A stretch of DNA of 64,000 bases from Streptoalloteichus tenebrarius (lineage in GTDB: Bacteria; Actinomycetota; Actinomycetes; Mycobacteriales; Pseudonocardiaceae). Below, piece after piece: positions 25,651-35,423 of this stretch. The translations under genes were made by a program, and so were the position numbers. The notes under the pieces were generated by a model that saw nothing but the letters and a program-made list of their open reading frames with translations, did no database searches and was not told the DNA's origin. The DNA lies in contig NZ_JAMTCP010000003.1 of the NCBI RefSeq assembly GCF_024171885.1, forward strand, positions 291,125-355,124, given 5' to 3'. How positions within the stretch are numbered: the stretch's first letter is position 1; every line of letters begins with the position of its first letter.

Positions 25651-27018
25651 TCAGGGTCGGTCGCGGGTTGTTGACCGATCGCTCGTGGACGAGGTGGCCG
25701 CGCGGGAGCGCGACGCGGACTCGTCCGCGATCGCTGGCTCGGCATCGGTCAGTGTGTCGGCGACGGGCGCGGCGGCGCGGGTGCGGAAGAGATGGACCGT
25801 GACGATCGTGCCCGTCCCGAGTGCGGCGAGGACGTAGGCGTTGCTCAGCGCCGCCCGGACAGTGATCCGGGCGGGCTCCCACATGTCGTCAGCCGGGGAC
25901 ACGAGGAACGTCCAGCCGGAGAAGGCGACGGCGACCGCTCCGAGTGTGAGCGTCCGCGAGGCCTTGCGGGACCCCACGAGGAGGCGACATCCGAGCGGGA
26001 CCACCCACACCCAGTGGTGGCTCCAGGACACGGGACTCACCAGCAGGCCGCAGAACGCCGTGACCACCACCGCGCCGAGCCGATCGCCGCGTTGGTCGAG
26101 CAGTCGCGCGAGCAGGGCCGCGACAACGACGCAGACCAGGATGGCCACCAGCAGAACGGCCGTCGCCCGCGGTCCGTCGCCGAGCAGGCGCAGCGCGACG
26201 CCAGACAGGCACTGGTTGCCGATCCAACTCCTGGACTCGGCGTCGTGGGCGTGGAAGATCTGGTCGGTCCAGTAACGGAGCGCGGCGTCGGGCAGGGCGA
26301 CGAAGCCCGCCGCCGTGAGGAGGGCGAAGGCCGCCAGCGCCCGGCCGGCGTCGGCCCAGCGCCTGGTCAGTCCGAAGTGGACGATGAAGAGGAGCGGGGT
26401 CAGCTTGATCGCCGCCGCCAGCCCGGTGAGCACGCCGGCGGACCGAGCGCCGCGCATCGCCAGCACGTCGACCAGCACCAGTGCCATCAGAACCATGTTG
26501 ACCTGGCCGAAACCGATCGTCCGCCACACCGGTTCCAGGCCGAGGGCCAGCACGAGCGCCACCGGGGCCGCGCAGCGCCACCGGCCGTTCGCCGGCCGCG
26601 CCAGGCAGAGCCGCAGGACGACGCCCAGCGCCACGGTGGTCAGCACCGCCATCACGCCCCACGCGAACGGAACGGGCAGCGCCGCCAGGGGAAGGAACAG
26701 CAGGGCGGCCACCGGGGGATAGGTGAACGGAAGGTCCGGAGCCCAGCCTGGCAGCGCGGTCAGGTGACCGTAGAGCGGTTGGTCGTGCCACACCGCGAGC
26801 GCGCCGGCCCGGTAGACCGCGCTGTCGATCCCGAGCGGCCACCCCTTCACCCACCACACCACGGTGATCACGGCGAACGCGGACGCGACCAATGCGGTCA
26901 GGACCAACAGGGCTGGTGGAGAAGGAGACGAGAGGGACCCCGGCGCTGTCGACACTGCCGACGATGCCGGTGCTGTCGGTGGAGACGACGTCCTCGCCCC
27001 TTCGGCGGTGCGGACCAT
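25651..27018 (-). CDS. GT87 family polyprenol-phosphate glycosyltransferase (mannosyltransferase-like)
   Basis: About 455 residues with ten or more membrane helices. The first external loop contains GIDSAVYRAGA and FTYPPVAAL, the Asp and YPP features of GT-C family 87 enzymes that use decaprenyl-phosphate sugars in actinobacteria (for example PimE-type mannosyltransferases). VNMVLMALVLVD, LAAAIKLTPLLF and VSPVSWSHHWVW are further family marks. The C-terminus has a Thr/Ser/Arg-rich tail. ATG 27018 is chosen; GTG 27057 would add 13 residues. Donor and acceptor unknown. Confidence 0.8.
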   Translation of the reverse strand: MVRTAEGARTSSPPTAPASSAVSTAPGSLSSPSPPALLVLTALVASAFAVITVVWWVKGWPLGIDSAVYRAGALAVWHDQPLYGHLTALPGWAPDLPFTYPPVAALLFLPLAALPVPFAWGVMAVLTTVALGVVLRLCLARPANGRWRCAAPVALVLALGLEPVWRTIGFGQVNMVLMALVLVDVLAMRGARSAGVLTGLAAAIKLTPLLFIVHFGLTRRWADAGRALAAFALLTAAGFVALPDAALRYWTDQIFHAHDAESRSWIGNQCLSGVALRLLGDGPRATAVLLVAILVCVVVAALLARLLDQRGDRLGAVVVTAFCGLLVSPVSWSHHWVWVVPLGCRLLVGSRKASRTLTLGAVAVAFSGWTFLVSPADDMWEPARITVRAALSNAYVLAALGTGTIVTVHLFRTRAAAPVADTLTDAEPAIADESASRSRAATSSTSDRSTTRDRP

Positions 27019-27106
27019 GCGGCTGACGGTAGGAAGCCGCGCGCCCGAGATCGTCACTCCCGCGTGCCGTTCTCGGCGGAACCGCCGTATCGAATCAGTA
27101 GGTGTG

Positions 27107-27295
27107 CTACCCCGGTACTACTCGCCCGGCACTACTCGCCGGGGTGACCAGGCCGGCCTCGTAGGCCAGGGCGACGGCCTGCGCCCGGCCGTGCGGCCCC
27201 AGCTTGGTCAGCACCCGGCTCACGTGCGTCTTCGCCGTCTGCTCAGTGATCACGAGGGCACGCGCGATCTCGCTGGGTGTTCTGGGTGTTCTAGA
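27107..27295 (-). pseudogene. LuxR-type response regulator fragment (HTH only)
   Basis: The minus strand encodes TPSEIARALVITEQTAKTHVSRVLTKLG followed by RAQAVALAYEAGLV, the C-terminal helix-turn-helix of a NarL/LuxR response regulator. There is no receiver domain and no start; in frame, the stop of the Nudix gene directly precedes it. GGGTGTTCT is directly repeated at the junction. It is the tail of a deleted gene. Confidence 0.75.
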
Positions 27296-27793
27296 TCAGG
27301 GCTGGGGGTGGGGTGCCGGGCCGGTGAGCACCCGTCGGGCGATCTCGGCGTCGAGCGGGCTCATGTCGTCGGGCACGGGCGAACGCGGGTCCCACCAGAG
27401 GAACGCCGACACCTCGTCGTTGGTGACGAGCGCGGGCGGCCTGGGCAGCGCGGTGCGGAAGATCGCCGCGCGCTCCCGTCGAGGGGGTCGGGCGAGGGCG
27501 AACTCGACCAGGGCGGCCGGCTGGAGGCGCGCGCCGACGATGCCGGTCTCCTCGGCCAGTTCCCGGGCGGCGGCCAGCGCCGGGGTCTCGCCGGGGTCGA
27601 TCATGCCGCCGGGCAGTTCCCACTGTTCGCGGCGGCGGTCGAAGACCATCACCGAACGGTGGTCGTGCACGGCCACGACCAGGGAGACCGGAAGCGGCGT
27701 CGACCCGTCGGGGCGGGGGAGGGCGGGATCGTCGAGGAACCAGAAGGCGACCAGGGTGTTGCCGAGGCGGTCGGACAACGGAAGCCTGGCCAT
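27296..27793 (-). CDS. Nudix hydrolase
   Basis: A 165-residue protein with a complete Nudix box (residues 62-84: GG, Glu69, RELAEETGI), binding Mg and hydrolysing a nucleoside diphosphate-linked substrate. GGGAGG lies before the ATG. The N-terminal 55 residues and an acidic C-terminus give no specificity clue. It is downstream of the divergent-looking IclR gene on the same strand with an 85-bp gap. Confidence 0.88.
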   Translation of the reverse strand: MARLPLSDRLGNTLVAFWFLDDPALPRPDGSTPLPVSLVVAVHDHRSVMVFDRRREQWELPGGMIDPGETPALAAARELAEETGIVGARLQPAALVEFALARPPRRERAAIFRTALPRPPALVTNDEVSAFLWWDPRSPVPDDMSPLDAEIARRVLTGPAPHPQP

Positions 27794-27878
27794 GGGACCT
27801 CCCGGTGGCCCTCGGAGCGCGACGTTCCGGTGGGCACAGGATGGTGCGCCGGCCCGGGTCGTGTCGAGAGCCGGCGGG

Positions 27879-28658
27879 TCAGGCGGACGCGGCGCTGGCG
27901 AACTGCTGGGTGAGCTGCTCGGCGGTCCGTTGCATCAGGGGGACGATCCGGCCGACCGCGGCCTTGGTGAGCCGTCCCTCTGGTCCGGAGACGGACACGG
28001 CGGCGAGCGCGGGACCGCCGGTGAGCGGGACGGCCACGCACCGCACGCCCACCTCCTGCTCGCCCTCGTCCAGCGCGTAGCCCTGCCGCGCGATCTGGGC
28101 GAGCTGGCGCAGCAGCCGGTCCCGGTCGGTGATCGTGTGCGGGGTGTAGGCGGGCATCCCCGTGCGGTCCAGGATCTCCACCACCTCCTCGCGGGGGAGC
28201 TGGGACAGCACGGCCTTGCCGACCCCGGTGCCGTGCGGCAGCACCCGCCGGCCGACCTCGGTGAACATCCGCATCGAGTGCCGCGACGGCGCCTGCGCCA
28301 CGTAGACGATCTCGTCGCCGTCGAGGATCGCGAGGTTGGCGGTCTCGCCGACCTGGTCGACCAGGTCGGCCAGCAGCGGCCGGGCCCACGCGCCGAACTG
28401 GCGGCTGGCGGTCTCGCCGAGGCGGATCAGCCGGGGGCCCAGCGCGTACCGGCGCGAGCTGCCCTGCCGGACGTAGCCGAGCGTCACCAGGGTGCGGACC
28501 AGCCGGTGGATCGTCGGCAGCGGCAGCCCCGAGGCGGCGGCCAGCTCGGACAGGCCGGCCTCGCCGCCGGCGTCGGCCAGTCGTTCCAGCAGGTGGAAGG
28601 CGCGCTCCAGCGACTGCACGCCGCCGCTGGAGCCGCGCTCCGTCCTCTGCGGCGCCAT
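27879..28658 (-). CDS. IclR family transcriptional regulator
   Basis: A 259-residue regulator with an N-terminal winged HTH (LSELAAASGLPLPTIHRLVRTL, about 36-57) and a C-terminal IclR effector domain (about 75-250; GTGVGKAVLSQLP, GYALDEGEQEVGVRCVAVP). It is divergent from malate synthase aceB with an inverted repeat in the shared region. In many actinomycetes such regulators respond to glyoxylate or related acids and repress aceB; I infer the same here from position. Confidence 0.88.
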   Translation of the reverse strand: MAPQRTERGSSGGVQSLERAFHLLERLADAGGEAGLSELAAASGLPLPTIHRLVRTLVTLGYVRQGSSRRYALGPRLIRLGETASRQFGAWARPLLADLVDQVGETANLAILDGDEIVYVAQAPSRHSMRMFTEVGRRVLPHGTGVGKAVLSQLPREEVVEILDRTGMPAYTPHTITDRDRLLRQLAQIARQGYALDEGEQEVGVRCVAVPLTGGPALAAVSVSGPEGRLTKAAVGRIVPLMQRTAEQLTQQFASAASA

Positions 28659-28780
28659 GCCGTCTCTCCTCTCGCCGGGCGAACTCCCGCGCGGATTCTA
28701 GGGACCGCCGTCCCCCGCGTGCCTCCCCGTTGCCGGGTCGATTCCCCGGGGACTCCTGGCTTCCACCATTGACTTCCACC

Positions 28781-28802
28781 ATACAGAATCTAAGCTCCGT
28801 AT
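28781..28802. promoter_or_regulatory. IclR-type operator candidate between iclR and aceB
   Basis: ATACAGA (28781-28787) and TCCGTAT (28796-28802) form an inverted repeat with one mismatch and an 8-nt spacer. A direct repeat CTTCCACCAT lies at 28760-28769 and 28773-28782, the second overlapping the operator. It ends 38 bp before the aceB start. Confidence 0.6.
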
Positions 28803-28840
28803 AGCAGAAAGAAGACGCTCGTACTGCTGAGGAGCGGATC

Positions 28841-30457
28841 GTGAGCGAGCACACCGGCGTGACCGTCCATGGGCCATCGGTCGAGCGCGGGGAGGAGGTG
28901 CTCACGCCGGCGGCGCTCGCGTTCGTCGCCGACCTCCAACGGCGGTTCGGGCCGCGCAGGGCCGAGGTGCTCCGCCGCCGCGCCGAGCGCAGGGCCGAGA
29001 TCGCCCGCACCGGCCGCCTCGACTTCCCGCCCGAGACCGCCGACGTCCGCGAGTCCGACTGGACGGTGGCCGAGGCCCCCGCCGACCTGCGGGACCGGCG
29101 AGTGGAGATCACCGGCCCCACCGAGCGCAAGATGACGATCAACGCGCTGAACTCGGGCGCGCGGGTGTGGCTGGCCGACCACGAGGACGCCAACACCCCC
29201 GCCTGGCACAACGTGGTCGCCGGCCAGATCAACCTGACCGACGCCATCGAACGCACGATCAGCCTCACCACGCCGCAGGGCAGGGAGTACCGGATCACCG
29301 CCGAGCGCACCCCGGCCATCGTGTTCCGGCCGAGGGGCTGGCACCTGGTCGACCGGCACCTGCTCGTCGACGGCGAGCCGGTCAGCGGCTCCCTGCTCGA
29401 CTTCGGCCTGTACTTCTTCCACAACGCCAAGCGGCTGCTGGAGCGCGGCAGCGGCCCGTACTTCTACCTGCCCAAGATGGAGGGCCACCACGAGGCCCGG
29501 CTGTGGAACGACGTGTTCACCCACGCCCAGCAGGCCCTCGACATCCCGCACGGCACGATCAGGGCCACGGTCCTGATCGAGACGATCACGGCGGCGTTCG
29601 AGATGGAGGAGATCCTCTACGAGCTGCGGGAGCACGCCTCCGGCCTGAACGCCGGCCGCTGGGACTACCTGTTCAGCGTCATCAAGAACTTCCGGGACGC
29701 CGGCGGCGACTTCGTGCTCCCCGACCGCAACTCGGTCACCATGACCGCGCCGTTCATGCGCGCCTACACCGAACTCCTGGTCAGGACCTGCCACCGGCGC
29801 GGAGCCTTCGCGATCGGCGGCATGGCCGCGTTCATCCCCAGCCGCCGCGACCCCGAGGTCAACGCGCGCGCCATGGCCAAGGTCGCCGAGGACAAGCAAC
29901 GCGAGGCCGCCGCCGGCTTCGACGGCTCCTGGGTGGCCCACCCCGACCTCGTCCCGGTGTGCGCGGAGGCGTTCGACGCGGTGCTGGGCGAGCGGCCCAA
30001 CCAGGTCGACCGGCGACGCGACGACGTCGCCGTCACCGCCGAGGACCTGCTCGACGTGCGCTCCACCCCCGGCGAGGTGACCGAGGAGGGGCTGCGCAGC
30101 GACGTCACCGTCGGCCTGCGCTACGTCGAGTCGTGGCTGAGGGGGACCGGAGCCGCCGCGATCTTCAACCTCATGGAGGACGTCGCCACCGCCGAGATCG
30201 CCCGCTCCCAGGTGTGGCAGTGGATCCACAACGACGTCCGGCTCGCCGGGGACGGACCGCTGGCCGGCCAACCCGTGACGGCGGAGCTGGTGCGACGGGT
30301 GGTCGACGAGGAGCTGGAGCGCATCAGGGACGAGATCGGCGCCGCCGCCTTCGACGGTGGGCGGTGGAAGGACGCCAGGGAGGTCTTCGAGGAGGTCGCA
30401 CTGGCCGACGACTTCGTCGAGTTCCTCACGCTGCCCGCCTACGAGCGGATCGACTGA
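28841..30457 (+). CDS. aceB: malate synthase A
   Basis: A 538-residue malate synthase condensing glyoxylate and acetyl-CoA to malate. Signature regions: [28 protein letters not shown] (about 210-226; substrate and Mg binding) and [16 protein letters not shown] (about 322-337). GTG start at 28841 with GAGGAGC upstream of the codon. No isocitrate lyase proper is in the window; the DUF6986 gene follows after 2 nt, so the two are one operon probably controlled by the divergent IclR protein. Confidence 0.95.
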   Translation: MSEHTGVTVHGPSVERGEEVLTPAALAFVADLQRRFGPRRAEVLRRRAERRAEIARTGRLDFPPETADVRESDWTVAEAPADLRDRRVEITGPTERKMTINALNSGARVWLADHEDANTPAWHNVVAGQINLTDAIERTISLTTPQGREYRITAERTPAIVFRPRGWHLVDRHLLVDGEPVSGSLLDFGLYFFHNAKRLLERGSGPYFYLPKMEGHHEARLWNDVFTHAQQALDIPHGTIRATVLIETITAAFEMEEILYELREHASGLNAGRWDYLFSVIKNFRDAGGDFVLPDRNSVTMTAPFMRAYTELLVRTCHRRGAFAIGGMAAFIPSRRDPEVNARAMAKVAEDKQREAAAGFDGSWVAHPDLVPVCAEAFDAVLGERPNQVDRRRDDVAVTAEDLLDVRSTPGEVTEEGLRSDVTVGLRYVESWLRGTGAAAIFNLMEDVATAEIARSQVWQWIHNDVRLAGDGPLAGQPVTAELVRRVVDEELERIRDEIGAAAFDGGRWKDAREVFEEVALADDFVEFLTLPAYERID

Positions 30458-30459
30458 CG

Positions 30460-31740
30460 ATGGCGCGGACCTCGTTCGACGCCGCCGCCGTCACCGCGGC
30501 GCTCGCCCCGCTGTCCGAGGCCGACGCCGAGCGCGCCCGCCGCTACCCGGGCGACTCCGGCGGTCGGCAACCGGTGCACACCTGCTACGTCCCGGCGAAC
30601 CAGGTGGACGTCGACCTGCCCCGGCGGTGGGGCGAGGCCGCGCTCGCCGCCATGGACGAGCACGCGCCCACCCCGGCCGACCTGGCGGCCGTGCTGGACC
30701 TGCCGGCCGAGCTGGCCGAGGACGTGCACCCGAGGGTGCGGGCCAAGCTCGCCCGCGAACCGGTCGAGGACCTGCGGATCGACTTCGAGGACGGCTACGG
30801 CGCGCCCGGCGACGACCAGGAGGACGCGGACGCCGTGCGGGCGGCCGAGCACCTCGCGTCGTGGTGCGCCTCCAAGCACCGGCCACCGTCGTTCGGCGCG
30901 CGGCTGAAGTCCTTCGACACCCCGGCGCTGCGGGAACGCGGGGTGCGGACGCTGGACGTGTTGTTGACCGCGCTGCTGGAGCGGACCGGCGGCCACCTCC
31001 CCGAGGGGTTCGTGCTCACCTTCCCCAAGGTCACCGCCACCGCGCAGGTCGAGGCGTTCACGGCGGTGCTGGAGCTGGCCGAACGCGCCCTCGGCCTGCC
31101 GGAGCGCGCGCTGCGGTTCGAGATCCAGGTCGAGACCACCCAGTCCGTCCTCGACCCGTCCGGGCGGATCGCGCTGCCCGCGTGGATCGAGGCCGGGCGG
31201 GGTCGCGTCAGCGGCCTGCACTTCGGCACCTACGACTACACGGCCGCGTGCGGTCTGTCGGCGGCGCAGCAACACCTCGCGCACGGGGCGTGCGACTTCG
31301 CGCGGCACGTGATGCAGCTCTCGGCCGCCGGCACCGGGGTGCGGCTGTCCGACGGTTCGACGAACGTGCTGCCGGTCGGCGACGCCGACCAGGTGCGACT
31401 GGCGTGGCACACGCACGGCGCGCTCGTGCGCCGGAGCCTGGTCCACGGTTTCTACCAGGGCTGGGACCTGCACCCGGCCCAGCTCGTGAGCCGGTACGCG
31501 GCGGTGTTCGCGTTCTTCCGGTCGGCGGCGGAGGCGGACGCGGCCCGGCTGCGGCGCTACGTGGACCGGGCCGGCGGCGCGGTGCTCGACGAGCCGGCGA
31601 CCGCGCAGGCGCTGGCCGGCTCGTTGCGGCGGGCCGTCGACTGCGGCGCGCTCGACGCGGAGGAGGCCGAGCGGCTGACGGGCCTGTCCGCCGAGGGACT
31701 GCACGCCCTGGCGACGCGGCGTCCGCTTCCGACCGGCTGA
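30460..31740 (+). CDS. DUF6986 family aldolase-like protein
   Basis: A 426-residue protein of the HpcH/HpaI and citrate-lyase-beta type TIM-barrel group. LRIDFEDGYG (about 107-116), LRFEIQVETTQSVLD (about 219-233) and SGLHFGTYDYTAACG (about 249-263) carry the acidic metal ligands and substrate loop. ATG at 30460 begins 2 nt after the aceB stop. Linkage to malate synthase suggests handling of glyoxylate, ureidoglycolate or a related C2-derived acid; the reaction is not established to my knowledge. Confidence 0.82.
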   Translation: MARTSFDAAAVTAALAPLSEADAERARRYPGDSGGRQPVHTCYVPANQVDVDLPRRWGEAALAAMDEHAPTPADLAAVLDLPAELAEDVHPRVRAKLAREPVEDLRIDFEDGYGAPGDDQEDADAVRAAEHLASWCASKHRPPSFGARLKSFDTPALRERGVRTLDVLLTALLERTGGHLPEGFVLTFPKVTATAQVEAFTAVLELAERALGLPERALRFEIQVETTQSVLDPSGRIALPAWIEAGRGRVSGLHFGTYDYTAACGLSAAQQHLAHGACDFARHVMQLSAAGTGVRLSDGSTNVLPVGDADQVRLAWHTHGALVRRSLVHGFYQGWDLHPAQLVSRYAAVFAFFRSAAEADAARLRRYVDRAGGAVLDEPATAQALAGSLRRAVDCGALDAEEAERLTGLSAEGLHALATRRPLPTG

Positions 31741-31768
31741 GCGCGGCGGGGCGGAACCACCGAGGGGT

Positions 31769-31805
31769 GCGCCCGGAGACGGGACTCTTTCTCGTCTCCG
31801 GGCGC
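31769..31805 (+). terminator. terminator-like hairpin after the aceB operon
   Basis: A 13-bp perfect inverted repeat (31769-31781 with 31793-31805) with an 11-nt T-containing loop, followed by TTTCC. Confidence 0.75.
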
Positions 31806-32416
31806 TTTCCGATTCGACGTGCGCGAGTCGCCTGAGATCTCTTCCCGGAATTCGGAAACCTCGGCGGAGAGAAGTAAATGCTTTTCGGTGTTCGTCGCTG
31901 CCGGCGCCACTGAATCGCGTGGCGCGCACTGAATCGCGCGCCGCTCCGACGAATGCGCTTCGGGATTCCCGGGTTCGCGATCTCCGCTCTCGCGATCTCG
32001 CTCTCGCCGCCCTCGCGTCCCTACCTCAGGACAGCCCCCACCCTCCCTGGGGGGCGACCCCTGCACCAGCCTAGCCGCTGCCGGCCGTTCGCCCCACCAC
32101 AGTGCGGAGGCCTGTGGACAACTCCGGAAAACCGTCCCCCGGTAGGAGGACAGAAACCGAGCCTGTGGATAACTCGGCGCACGCAAGGGTGAATGGCTTG
32201 CGCGCGCGGGGTCGCTGTGCGAGACAGAAAGGTTGCGCGCCCCCACCGCACTCACACCGCCGCCGCGCCGCCGCCCGAGTCGTCGACGATCACGCCCACC
32301 CCTGGCGAGTTCACGCTTTCAGGCCGTCCCCGGGAGAGCGCCCGGCCCCCGGGGTACCTCGACAGGTGGCGCATCAGCTCGGGGTGAACCCCACCCCGGA
32401 CCAGGGAGGAGCCGCC
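31806..32416. other. long intergenic region with two DnaA-box-like sites
   Basis: No convincing gene in 610 bp. It contains the direct repeat CTGAATCGCG (31911 and 31930 area), TGTGGACAA at 32113-32121 and TGTGGATAA at 32164-32172 (the reverse complements TTGTCCACA and TTATCCACA match DnaA boxes), and a C/G-rich palindrome around 32330-32350 before the small membrane gene. No dnaA or dnaN is nearby. Confidence 0.45.
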
Positions 32417-32722
32417 ATGATCGTCAAGAAGTTGTACGACATGGGCCTGCGCAGCGAGCACGCCTACATGGCCGCCTTCGGCTCGATCGTCGCGTCCGTC
32501 GTCTCCTGGATGGTGTCCCGCAGGGTCGAGGACACCCCGAACGCCAGGGCCGACCGGGCGGACCGGTGGGGCATCTTCATCGGTGAGTGGGCCCCCACGT
32601 TCTTCGGCCTCGGCCTGGCGCTGTCCCGCTACGAGGACGACCCGTCCCGGGGCCGGCGCGCGAGCGAGCTGGCCGGCCTGCGGCGCACCGCCGAACAGAC
32701 CGCCGACGCCGTCCGTCACTGA
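32417..32722 (+). CDS. small conserved membrane-associated protein
   Basis: A 101-residue protein. GGGAGGA, then 6 nt, then ATG 32417 fixes the start. It begins MIVKKLYDMGLRSEHAYMAAFG, has one weakly hydrophobic helix (SIVASVVSWMVS) and a second (FIGEWAPTFFGLGLALSRYE). Closely similar small proteins are, from memory, widespread in Pseudonocardiales without a known function. Confidence 0.65.
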   Translation: MIVKKLYDMGLRSEHAYMAAFGSIVASVVSWMVSRRVEDTPNARADRADRWGIFIGEWAPTFFGLGLALSRYEDDPSRGRRASELAGLRRTAEQTADAVRH

Positions 32723-32981
32723 GCACGGAGCACACCACGGCGGCACGGCGCCCCGGGACGAGACCGGACGAGACCGGATGAGCCCGGACGAGACCGGCCG
32801 GCCCAGAGACGACCTGCCGGCCACGACAGAACCGGACGAGATCCGACGACCGGGACGGCACCGGGCGAGGCCACGGGCGCCGTCGGCCCCGGCGGCGGTC
32901 CGCCCACCCCGGGCGGCCTGCCCACCGGCGACACTGGAGGCCGACGGCGCCGGCCGGCCCGGAACTGGGTACCCCTCCGCC

Positions 32982-33482
32982 GTGACCACACCAGAGGACG
33001 CCGACCTGCGCACCATCGAGCGACTCGACGACCTCGCCGAGCTGGTGTCCGGACCGGACCGCGGCGAGGGCCTGTACCTGCGGTGGTCGAGGGGGCCGAC
33101 GGCGGACCTGGCGGGGAGCGACGACCAGTCCAGCCGCGACGGCCTCACCGGTGTGCCGCTGCCTGGCCTGTCGGCGAACCCGCTGCGGGTCGAGGAGTGG
33201 TGGGGCGACCGGTCGCGGCGTCTCTGGGTGGCGCGTCGGCTGCACGACTACCGGCACCTGCGACACCAGCGGGGGCCGGGTGTGCGACCGTGGGTGTTGC
33301 GGGCCGAGGAACGCGGTCGGGGCCCGGACAACGAGCCGCTGGTGGTCTGCCGGGAGCCGGTCGCCTGGGTCGCGGAGTCCGTGCTGGCCGACTGCGACCG
33401 CGTCGTCGCCGAGCAGCAGGCCGACGACTGGGGACCGCTCGACCGGTCCGGCGAGGAGGGCCGCGCCGGACGCGCGGGATGA
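32982..33482 (+). CDS. DUF6098 family protein
   Basis: A 166-residue protein starting at GTG 32982: DLRTIERLDDLAELV followed by GEGLYLRWSRGPTADL and GVPLPGLSANPLRVEEWWG. This is the DUF6098 pattern, seen in actinobacterial cytoplasmic proteins of unknown role. The frame is open for 130 more codons upstream, but those residues are composition shadows with repeats of the GAGACCGGA type, so the later start is preferred. Confidence 0.7.
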   Translation: MTTPEDADLRTIERLDDLAELVSGPDRGEGLYLRWSRGPTADLAGSDDQSSRDGLTGVPLPGLSANPLRVEEWWGDRSRRLWVARRLHDYRHLRHQRGPGVRPWVLRAEERGRGPDNEPLVVCREPVAWVAESVLADCDRVVAEQQADDWGPLDRSGEEGRAGRAG

Positions 33483-33766
33483 GCCGCGCAGAGGCCGTGA
33501 AAAGGCTGTGCAGAGGCCGTGCAGAGGCCGTAGATGGAGGGCAGCAGAGGGCAGAGGGCGACTCCCGGGGTGAGCCTGGGCCGCCGCCGGCTCACCCGTC
33601 GACCTGCCCGGCCGAGGAGGATTTCCCTCCCGTCGACCGCGCCTCAGAAGATTTTCCCTACCTGGACGTGTCGCTGGCCCACGAGGCTCGTTAGGCCTGG
33701 TCAGCGCGTTTTCGTCGCCATATGCTTCGCCGGTTTGCTCTGCCGGGAACTGGGGAGAGGCATCTG

Positions 33767-35257
33767 ATGCGGGACAGCGGCGCCACGACCGTGGCACCGG
33801 CTCGGCCGACCGACTCGGGTGGCGGTCGGCGCTCGCGCGGCTTCGGCCTCGCGACGGCGGTGACGCTGGTGATGGGCAACATCATCGGCGGGGGCATCTT
33901 CACCCTCCCGGCCGCGGTCGCGCCCTATGGCACCGTGAGCCTCCTCGCGTTCGCCGTGCTCACGCTCGGGGCCGTCGCGCTCGCCCTGCTGTTCGGCCGG
34001 CTGGCAGAGCGCAGCCCGGTCACTGGCGGGCTCTACGTCTACCCCAGGGACGCCTTCGGGCGCTTCGCCGGGTTCCTGTCCGCGTGGTCCTACTGGACGA
34101 TGACGTGGGCGAGCAATGCCGCGCTCGCGGTAGCCGCGGTCGGCTACGTGGACGTGCTGGTGCCCCTGCACGGCAACGCCGCCGCGCAGGCGTCGGTGGC
34201 CCTGGCGTGCCTATGGTTGCCCACCCTCGCCCACCTCGCCGGCGCGCGGTCGGTGGGCGTCGTGCAGATCGTGTCGACCGTGCTGAAGTTCGTGCCGCTG
34301 CTGCTCGTGGCGGTCGGTGGACTCTTCTTCGTCCGTGCGGAGAACTTCGGTTCCTTCGACGCCACGGGGGAGGGCTGGCCGGGAGCGCTCTCGGCGTCCG
34401 CGGCGCTGCTGCTCTACAGCTATCTCGGCGTCGAGTCGGCGGCGATGAGCGCCGGCGAGGTCAGGGACCCCCGGCGCAACGTGCGTCGCGCGAGCGTGCT
34501 CGGCACCGTCGCGTCCGCCGTGGTCTACCTGCTGGGCATCGTCTCGGTGTTCGGCGTCGTGCCGCACGACCGGCTGGTCGGCTCGTCCGCGCCGTTCGCG
34601 GACGCGGTGAACACGATGATCGGTGGCTCCGCGGGCGGTGTCGCGGTGGCCATGGCCGCGGTCGTGTCCATCGTGGGCGCGTTGAACGGCTGGATCCTGA
34701 TGAGCGGGCAGATGTCCTACGCGGCGGCCCTCGACGGGCTGTTCCCCGCCGCGTTCGCGCGCCGCCGTCGGGACGTCCCTCGCTTCGGCGTGCTGGTCAG
34801 CGTGCTGCTGGCCTCGGCGATGATCGTGCTCAACTACGTCGGCGGCGCGGCGACCGTGTTCCAGAGCCTCGTCCTGGTCACGAGCTTCACGGCGGCGGTG
34901 CCGTACCTGCTGTCGGCGGCGGCCCAGCTCCGGTGGCTCCTGGCGGGCTCCCGCGCCCGGGTGCGCCCGCTGCGCCTGGGGCGGGACCTGCTCGTCGCGG
35001 GCGTCTCCTTCGGCTTCTCGCTGTGGCTGATCGCGGGGGCCGGGCAGGCCGCCGTCTACCAGGGGACGTTGTTGCTGTTCGCCGGTGTGCTGGTCTACGC
35101 CTGGCTGGCCGGGCGCGGGTCCGGCCACCTGCCCGGACGGGACGAACCGGCCGGCGACGCCGAGGCGGCCCCGCTCGCCGAGGCGGCCGGCGACGCCCAA
35201 CCGGCGGCGGTCAACGAGGAGCCCGCGCCGGCGCTGTCGGGCACGCGCGACCGGTAG
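33767..35257 (+). CDS. APC family amino acid permease
   Basis: A 496-residue transporter with about twelve membrane helices. Helix 1 carries GNIIGGGIFTLP, the unwound substrate-binding segment of APC transporters. GLYVYPRDAFGRFAGFLSAWSYW is the helix 3 region. The C-terminal tail is Ala/Glu-rich and cytoplasmic. GGGGAGAGG precedes ATG 33767. Relatives include arginine/agmatine and arginine/ornithine antiporters; the substrate here is not determined by sequence. Confidence 0.85.
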   Translation: MRDSGATTVAPARPTDSGGGRRSRGFGLATAVTLVMGNIIGGGIFTLPAAVAPYGTVSLLAFAVLTLGAVALALLFGRLAERSPVTGGLYVYPRDAFGRFAGFLSAWSYWTMTWASNAALAVAAVGYVDVLVPLHGNAAAQASVALACLWLPTLAHLAGARSVGVVQIVSTVLKFVPLLLVAVGGLFFVRAENFGSFDATGEGWPGALSASAALLLYSYLGVESAAMSAGEVRDPRRNVRRASVLGTVASAVVYLLGIVSVFGVVPHDRLVGSSAPFADAVNTMIGGSAGGVAVAMAAVVSIVGALNGWILMSGQMSYAAALDGLFPAAFARRRRDVPRFGVLVSVLLASAMIVLNYVGGAATVFQSLVLVTSFTAAVPYLLSAAAQLRWLLAGSRARVRPLRLGRDLLVAGVSFGFSLWLIAGAGQAAVYQGTLLLFAGVLVYAWLAGRGSGHLPGRDEPAGDAEAAPLAEAAGDAQPAAVNEEPAPALSGTRDR

Positions 35258-35423
35258 CGGCAGAGGTCAGGCGCGCCGAACGCCACACACCACCGCCAGG
35301 CACCGGCGTCCGCCGGCGCCCTGCCCGTCGCGGCCGGCGGAACCTCAGATACCACCGCCACGCACCGCTGACCCCTCCGGCACCGGCCGAACCTCAGACG
35401 CCACGGAACGCCAGACACGAACG

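Noticed and set aside
32113..32172. Chromosomal replication origin
   Set aside because: Only two DnaA-like boxes, no AT-rich unwinding region and no dnaA, dnaN or recF nearby.
32583..32981. N-terminal extension of the DUF6098 gene
   Set aside because: The open frame continues upstream, but residues are Pro/Arg-rich shadow of the preceding gene and of short GAGACCGGA repeats; GTG 32982 fits the family start.
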